Assembly (NCBI GenBank): GCA_964586225.1
Contig: CAZPHD010000024.1
Span: 1-44,878, forward strand
Length of the DNA stretch: 44,878 nt
DNA from: JANJUB01 sp964586225
GTDB taxonomy: Bacteria > Armatimonadota > Fimbriimonadia > Fimbriimonadales > Fimbriimonadaceae
Direction: 5' to 3'
Shown here: in pieces, positions 40,610 through 44,878 of the stretch
Layout: each line of letters opens with the position of its first letter
How positions within the stretch are numbered: the first letter of the stretch is position 1
The notes under the pieces: model-generated
Databases searched by the model: none
What the model saw: the letters and a program-made list of their open reading frames with translations, nothing else
Told to the model about the DNA's origin: nothing
Position numbers and translations under genes: made by a program

Positions 40610-43225
40610 ATGATTTCAACTTTGTTGAGCTCCATGCTCGTTGTAGGCTTCGCCGGAGCCGACATTGATGTTGTGACCAAGCGCGTGGGTTCCTCCACTG
40701 AGCTTGCGATCGTGGGTGGGCAGACGTTTCATCGCACCCGGGACCGCGTTGCCGGTCTCCGCGAGATCGCCGTGCCGGGAAGCCGCACGACCTTGTTCAC
40801 GTGGAATGAAGTGGGTCGCGGCGGTTCGAAGTCCTTCTACGCAATTTCGACGGATGGAAAGTCGATGCAGCGTGTGACTGAGAGCGACATCACCATCGAT
40901 CTGAAGTACGCCAAGTTCGATCCGCTGGTCGCGACGCCCATGGTTCCGGCCGAACTTCAAGCCAACCTCGCAAACCGCATGTTCATCGTGCAGTTCGAGA
41001 CGCAGCCGCTTGACGAGTTCCGAAATGCAATCGTAGCCATGGGCGGCGAAGTGTGCCACTATCTTCCGCACAACGCTTACGTGGTTGCACTTCCGCTCGG
41101 AGCGGAGGATCAGGTGCGAGCGCTGGACTATGTTCGGTGGATCGGCTCGTATCAGCCGGCCTACCGCATTGAGCCGGAAGTGCTCCAGCTCATGAACCGA
41201 GGCGAGCTCGGCATCAAGGACTACTACATCCAGATCGCCAATCCGAGCGCAGAGCGCAAGACCGAACTGGCAACCCAGATTCGGAAGCTGGGTGGGCGCG
41301 TGATTGAGAACCCGGCCGAGGGATCGCTCATGCTTGTTGAACTGACGCCTTCACAGGTTCCCGGCGTCGCGCAGCTTGACGGCGTTCTCTACTTCGACCG
41401 GCGCACTGAAGTAGGCAATGACGGCATGGTCAACGTTCGCGCGACGAGCGGAGCCAACTACGTCGAGAGCGTCGCCGGCTACACAGGTCAGGGCGTCATC
41501 GCCCACGTCATCGATAGCGGTATCCGCGCAACCCACGATGCGTTCGACATGCCGATCAACCGACTCACCGTACGGACGAACCACTCGGATACGAGCCACG
41601 GGACTTCCTGTTCGGGCATCGTCTTTGGCAATGGAACGGGTAATGCCAGCGGTCGGGGAATGTTGCCAAATGGCAACGGCGTGTTCACCCGCTATCAGAC
41701 GAGCGGTTGGACCGGGCGTCAGGCATGGACCCAAGACACGGTCAACATCTTCAACGCCGTCGTCGAGTCGAACTCGTGGGGCGATACCCTCACCGGATCG
41801 TACACGACGATCTCGGCGCAGATGGACAACATCATCTTCGCGACCGACTTGCTCATCTGCCAGTCGATGTCCAATGCCGGAACCAACACCGGCGTACGAC
41901 CGCAGGCATGGGCGAAGAACATTGTGTCCGTGGGCGGAGTCTTCCACCAGGGGACGCTCACGCTGACGGATGATCGATGGTCAAGCGGGGCCAGCGTTGG
42001 GCCGGCCGCAGACGGCCGAATCAAGCCCGATCTCTCGTTCTTCTATGATCAGATCTTGACGACATCGAACGGCAGCGATACGTCGTACACCGGCAGTTTT
42101 GGTGGCACGAGCGCAGCGACTCCCGAAACGGCGGGAACCTTCGGCCTGTTCTTCCAAATGTGGTCAAACGGCATCTTCGGCAACCCGGCGATGGGCGGCT
42201 CAGTCTTCGCAAATCGACCGAAGTCGACGATGGCCCGCGCGTTCATGATCAACAATGCCCAGCAGTATGTGCCGGGCGCGAACGGGAACGACATCACGCG
42301 CATGAGGCAAGGTTGGGGATTGCCCTGGCTCCAGCCCATCTTTGACAACCGCGATGACGTGTTCTTCATCAACGAGCGTGACGTGCTCGCCAACCTGCAG
42401 ACCAAGACCTATCGGCTGTTCGTGCCCGCCGGGACTCCTGCGCTGAAGACCACGATGATCTATCTGGACCTCGCCGCGGCAGCAAGCGCAAACCCGACGC
42501 GGATCAACGACCTGAACCTCCGCATTACCTCACCGTCGAACGTCGTTTACAACGGCAACGTTGGGCTTGCGGCCGGTGTTTGGTCTACTTCGGGCGGATC
42601 ACCCGATGGGCTCAACCCGGTTGAGAACATCTTTGTTCAGAACCCGCAATCGGGTGTCTGGACGATTGAGGTCATCGGCGCGAACATCAACACCGATGCC
42701 CGACCCGAGACGCCGGGTGTGACCGACGCCGACTTCGCTTTGGTGGTCACCGGGGCCGACGCGCAGGCGCCGATGACGAGCTTTGCGGTTGGTGATGGCG
42801 CAACCTTTACGGGGAATCTTGCGAGCCTGCATCGCAGCGACAACCAGAGTCTGACGATCTTTGAACCGACGACGGCTGAGTTTGGAGATGATCGTCGCGT
42901 GCTGTTTGCGGACACGACGGTGGCGACGGCAACCTCAAGCGAGCTTCGGATCGGCTTCGAAGCGCGAGCAAACACGTCGACCACGGCGATTGCTCGAGTT
43001 GCGTTGTTCAACAACACGACCGGCCAGTGGGAGGATGTTTCTGCGAACCTCGCGATTGGCTCCTCCGACTCGACCCACGATATCGTGGTGCCCAACGGAG
43101 CTCGCTTTATCAACGGATCTCGCCTCGTCCGAACGAGAGTGACGTTCCGAAACTTCTCGTCAAGCTCCTCGACCGTGTGGCAGCCGATTATCGATCAGCT
43201 GAGGATCACGCAGTTCCAGCCGTAA
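40610..43225 (+). CDS. Large secreted subtilisin-like protease (S8)
   Basis: Extracellular serine protease. From ATG 40610 it has 871 residues and a signal peptide (MISTLLSSMLVVGFAGAD). Two repeats of an inhibitor/prodomain-like fold appear near 110-180 and 200-270 (FIVQFETQPLDEFRNAIVAM). The catalytic triad is Asp302 (VIDSGIR), His330 (TSHGTSC) and Ser501 (GGTSAATPE). A proprotein-convertase-like P domain follows (about 585-720: YRLFVPAGTPALKTTMIYLD; VWTIEVIGAN). Residues 724-871 are the domain shared with the Asp-box protein at 23892-25604. The ribosome site GGAGGG lies six bases before the ATG. A TATAGT -10-like site near 40566 has no clear -35. A terminator follows at 43248. Confidence 0.95.
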   Translation: MISTLLSSMLVVGFAGADIDVVTKRVGSSTELAIVGGQTFHRTRDRVAGLREIAVPGSRTTLFTWNEVGRGGSKSFYAISTDGKSMQRVTESDITIDLKYAKFDPLVATPMVPAELQANLANRMFIVQFETQPLDEFRNAIVAMGGEVCHYLPHNAYVVALPLGAEDQVRALDYVRWIGSYQPAYRIEPEVLQLMNRGELGIKDYYIQIANPSAERKTELATQIRKLGGRVIENPAEGSLMLVELTPSQVPGVAQLDGVLYFDRRTEVGNDGMVNVRATSGANYVESVAGYTGQGVIAHVIDSGIRATHDAFDMPINRLTVRTNHSDTSHGTSCSGIVFGNGTGNASGRGMLPNGNGVFTRYQTSGWTGRQAWTQDTVNIFNAVVESNSWGDTLTGSYTTISAQMDNIIFATDLLICQSMSNAGTNTGVRPQAWAKNIVSVGGVFHQGTLTLTDDRWSSGASVGPAADGRIKPDLSFFYDQILTTSNGSDTSYTGSFGGTSAATPETAGTFGLFFQMWSNGIFGNPAMGGSVFANRPKSTMARAFMINNAQQYVPGANGNDITRMRQGWGLPWLQPIFDNRDDVFFINERDVLANLQTKTYRLFVPAGTPALKTTMIYLDLAAAASANPTRINDLNLRITSPSNVVYNGNVGLAAGVWSTSGGSPDGLNPVENIFVQNPQSGVWTIEVIGANINTDARPETPGVTDADFALVVTGADAQAPMTSFAVGDGATFTGNLASLHRSDNQSLTIFEPTTAEFGDDRRVLFADTTVATATSSELRIGFEARANTSTTAIARVALFNNTTGQWEDVSANLAIGSSDSTHDIVVPNGARFINGSRLVRTRVTFRNFSSSSSTVWQPIIDQLRITQFQP

Positions 43226-43247
43226 GGTTGGCGTCTGGATCTTGGAC

Positions 43248-43280
43248 TATGGGATGTGGCTACGGCCACATCCCATATTT
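43248..43280 (+). terminator. Terminator after the subtilase gene
   Basis: Perfect 13-bp stem TATGGGATGTGGC / GCCACATCCCATA with a four-base TACG loop, followed by TTTG. The next gene converges, so it may serve both strands. Confidence 0.75.
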
Positions 43281-43283
43281 GCG

Positions 43284-43748
43284 TTAGCGGTGGCTCGGGA
43301 CGAGCTTCCACGTGCCACCCTCGCGGACGAAGAACAACTCGCGCTGGACGAGGTTGCCGTTCAGCGTCCCCTCAATCATGCACTTAGCCCTTTCGCCGTC
43401 GACGGTCTCGTTTGTGATTCGGGGCGACTCAAGAGCATCGATCGTGCGAAAGATGGTCTTGCTGGCCAGATTCACCGCGTCGCGGCGGACTTCCGCGAAG
43501 TCACTCTTGCCGCGAGTGATCGCCTGCATGTCGCTGGCCACGCGATCGGCGGCGATGAGGCCCGAGAAGCTCTCCTGGTTGCCGGCTTGAACAATCGACA
43601 ACGCGACATTCGCGACGTCCGTCGGTGAACTGTTCGCGGTGACGCCCGTCGGCACTGGTGCAGCCGTCGTGGGCGCCTCGGTCTTGGGGGAGGACGAGCA
43701 CCCGGCGAGGGCGAGCACGAGGAGCGTGCAAAGGAGAACTCGTTGCAT
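43284..43748 (-). CDS. Small lipoprotein of unknown function
   Basis: Not recognised. From ATG 43748 the product has 154 residues: lipoprotein signal peptide MQRVLLCTLLVLALAGC (lipobox LAGC, lipidated Cys17), a Ser/Thr/Pro-rich linker (SSSPKTEAPTTAAPVPTGVT) and a small alpha/beta domain. The domain has two helices (DVANVALSIVQAGNQESFSG; VRRDAVNLASKTIFRTIDAL) and a beta hairpin with LNGNLVQRELFFVREGGTWK. The layout is close to NTF2-like or DUF4878-like folds (strand-helix then GGTWKLV), which often bind ligands at the surface; this is an inference. The frame is open upstream to 44108 on the opposite side of the VOC gene, but the signal peptide fixes the start. Confidence 0.85.
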   Translation of the reverse strand: MQRVLLCTLLVLALAGCSSSPKTEAPTTAAPVPTGVTANSSPTDVANVALSIVQAGNQESFSGLIAADRVASDMQAITRGKSDFAEVRRDAVNLASKTIFRTIDALESPRITNETVDGERAKCMIEGTLNGNLVQRELFFVREGGTWKLVPSHR

Positions 43749-43755
43749 CGCCCAA

Positions 43756-43761
43756 AGGCTA
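43756..43761 (-). promoter_or_regulatory. Possible -10-like site of the 43748 lipoprotein gene
   Basis: Minus strand TAGCCT, seven bases (ttgggcg), then ATG 43748. Weak match, one base longer than the others. Confidence 0.25.
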
Positions 43762-43811
43762 CCCGACGCAGTTTCGCAAGCAAAGTGCCTATCCCTGTCA
43801 GAGCTCCACGC

Positions 43812-43817
43812 GATAAT
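43812..43817 (+). promoter_or_regulatory. -10-like GATAAT, probable leaderless promoter of the VOC gene
   Basis: GATAAT (five of six), six bases (gagcgc), then ATG 43824. It supports this start over the in-frame TTG at 43743. Confidence 0.55.
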
Positions 43818-43823
43818 GAGCGC

Positions 43824-44177
43824 ATGGCTAAGCACAGCGTCTGTCACATCGAGTTCTACGTTTCCGACCTCGCCCGCGCGCAAACCTTCTATGAGGGGCT
43901 CTTTGGCTGGTCGTTCCGGTCGTTCGGTCCCGAGATGGTCGTGTTTGGACATGGCGATCAGCACATTGGCGGCCTCATGCTGAGCGACGACCTCCGCCCC
44001 GGCAACAGCCCCAGCGTTTGGTTCGATGTCGACGACATCGACGCCATGACCGCCAAGGCCGAAGGTCTCGGCGGCAAGCTCGCATCGGCGAAGCACGAGG
44101 TGCCTCATGTGGGGTGGGCAGCGGTGGTTTCCGACCCCGACGGCAACTCGGTCGGCATGGTTCAGTTCACCAGCTAA
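43824..44177 (+). CDS. VOC/glyoxalase-fold protein
   Basis: Small metal-binding protein of the vicinal-oxygen-chelate superfamily; the family includes glyoxalase I, dioxygenases and antibiotic-resistance proteins, and no substrate can be given. The 117-residue product has one βαβββ repeat opening (SVCHIEFYVSDLARAQTFYE), MVVFGHGDQHIGGLML, and a second repeat with SVWFDVDDIDAMTAKAEGLG and VVSDPDGNSVGMVQF. That last pattern is typical of single-domain members with metal-binding His/Glu at the first strand. It has no signal peptide. The GATAAT site fixes ATG 43824. leuB begins 95 bases after its stop with its own promoter-like site. Confidence 0.9.
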   Translation: MAKHSVCHIEFYVSDLARAQTFYEGLFGWSFRSFGPEMVVFGHGDQHIGGLMLSDDLRPGNSPSVWFDVDDIDAMTAKAEGLGGKLASAKHEVPHVGWAAVVSDPDGNSVGMVQFTS

Positions 44178-44261
44178 CCGTTCGTGCTAACATACTTGCC
44201 GGGCGTCTGTCCGTTGGCACTGCTCTGGGCCGCGGCGACGCCCGTTGGCTTGCGTCGGTGC

Positions 44262-44267
44262 CATAAT
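44262..44267 (+). promoter_or_regulatory. -10-like CATAAT, probable leaderless promoter of leuB
   Basis: CATAAT (five of six), five bases (ccgcc), then ATG 44273. No Shine-Dalgarno. Confidence 0.5.
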
Positions 44268-44272
44268 CCGCC

Positions 44273-44878
44273 ATGCCTCACAAGATCGCGGTCCTCGCCG
44301 GGGACGGTATCGGGCCGGAAGTGACCGCCGAAGCCGTCAAAGCGCTTCAGGCCACCGGAATCGACTTTACGTTTGAAGATGCGTTGATTGGCGGTTGCGC
44401 CTATGACGATGGCGGCCATCCGCTCCCGTCCGCGACGCTTGACCTCTGCAAAGCCAGCGACGCGGTTCTGCTCGGCGCGGTAGGCGGACCCAAGTGGGAC
44501 CAGGTTCAGCCGATCACCCTGCGACCCGAGGTCGGCGCCTTGCTGCCGCTCCGATCTGAGCTCAACCTCTACGCCAACGTGCGCCCGGCGAAGACGCTCC
44601 GCGCGCTCATGATGGCGAGCCCCCTCAAGGGTGATCGTGCCTTGGTCGATTTGATTGTCATGCGCGAACTCACCGGTGGCATCTACTTCGGGCAGCCCCG
44701 CGAGCGCCGGAACGACGGCAACACTGCCGTGGACACCTGTGTCTATTCTCGCCACGAGGTTGAGCGCATCGCCGAGCGTGCGTTTGCGATTGCGCGCACC
44801 CGACGCCGCGAGATCGTCAGCGTGGACAAGGCCAATGTGCTGGAGACCAGCCGCCTCTGGCGCGAAGTCGTCACCGAG
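44273..44878 (+). CDS. leuB: 3-isopropylmalate dehydrogenase (partial)
   Basis: Leucine synthesis step: NAD-dependent oxidative decarboxylation of 3-isopropylmalate to 2-oxoisocaproate, in the cytoplasm. The window ends after 202 of about 355 codons. The family start MPHKIAVLAGDGIGPEVTAE, the conserved LLGAVGGPKWD, the substrate arginines in LRSELNLYANVRPAK, the catalytic RELTGGIYFG and VDKANVLETSRLW are all present. The first motif and the LYANVRP context match LeuB better than tartrate or isocitrate dehydrogenase. Promoter-like CATAAT lies five bases before the ATG. leuC and leuD are not in this window. Confidence 0.96.
   Translation, partial: MPHKIAVLAGDGIGPEVTAEAVKALQATGIDFTFEDALIGGCAYDDGGHPLPSATLDLCKASDAVLLGAVGGPKWDQVQPITLRPEVGALLPLRSELNLYANVRPAKTLRALMMASPLKGDRALVDLIVMRELTGGIYFGQPRERRNDGNTAVDTCVYSRHEVERIAERAFAIARTRRREIVSVDKANVLETSRLWREVVTE

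Overview
This window is chromosomal DNA, GC-rich by eye (about 60%), from a diderm-type heterotrophic bacterium. The best guess is Armatimonadota, class Fimbriimonadia. The evidence is a PEP-CTERM tail of the VPEP...RRRRK type, many secreted proteins and lipoproteins, an outer-membrane-like protein, tandem pilT genes, a [4Fe-4S]-type purF, and genes packed on both strands in short operons. This placement is an inference from style and gene content; no rRNA or tRNA lies in the window. Two runs of N (18252-18351 and 40214-40223) show it is a scaffold, probably from a metagenome or draft genome. I see no prophage, insertion sequence, CRISPR array or biosynthetic cluster.

Layout. 1-2444 (minus): the ATPase (cut by the window edge) and the lipoprotein receptor of a BMP-type nucleoside/sugar ABC importer. 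2522-7054 (plus): an outer-membrane-like protein, purF, a PEP-CTERM protein, a small lipoprotein and a polysaccharide deacetylase. 7055-11817 (minus): mscL, msrB, a secreted beta-helix protein, a P-loop NTPase fused to a membrane domain, and tuf. 12216-14720: clpC. 14774-18212: ribokinase, a strongly expressed-looking protein of unknown function, and a beta-CASP ribonuclease. 18231-18498: a 21-bp minisatellite broken by an assembly gap. 18508-20707 (minus): L,D-transpeptidase, LuxR-PAS regulator and a zinc/HNH-like protein. 20738-26266: small lipoprotein, GH127 glycosidase, a lipoprotein without a start codon, an Asp-box (sialidase-like) protein and a TPR lipoprotein. 26354-33380: phenylalanine hydroxylase, tandem PrcB-like protein, maf, a BI-1-like membrane protein, an ArnT-like glycosyltransferase, trpB and an EI24/CysZ-like protein. 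33525-36780: fasciclin, DinB, M15-like peptidase, TlpA-like thioredoxin and methyltransferase. 36868-40534: two overlapping pilT genes and a GH4 glycosidase. 40610-44878: a large secreted subtilase, a lipoprotein, a VOC protein and the start of leuB.

Themes. The set fits a surface-active polymer degrader: GH127, GH4, Asp-box and beta-helix proteins, polysaccharide deacetylase, subtilase, ribokinase and the importer handle carbohydrate or protein. L,D-transpeptidase, M15-like peptidase and mscL deal with the envelope; clpC, msrB and thioredoxin with proteostasis and redox; pilT with motility.

The most notable observations are these. (1) A -10-like hexamer (CATACT, CATAAT, GATAAT, TAGAAT) sits 5-7 bases upstream of the start codon of about a dozen genes, which implies widespread leaderless transcription and settles several starts. 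(2) The Asp-box protein and the subtilase share an unnamed C-terminal domain of about 145 residues. (3) A THEP1/DUF2478-like NTPase is fused to a polytopic membrane domain. (4) Four intergenic spots carry repeats with an exact 7-base period, two of them folded as long palindromes.
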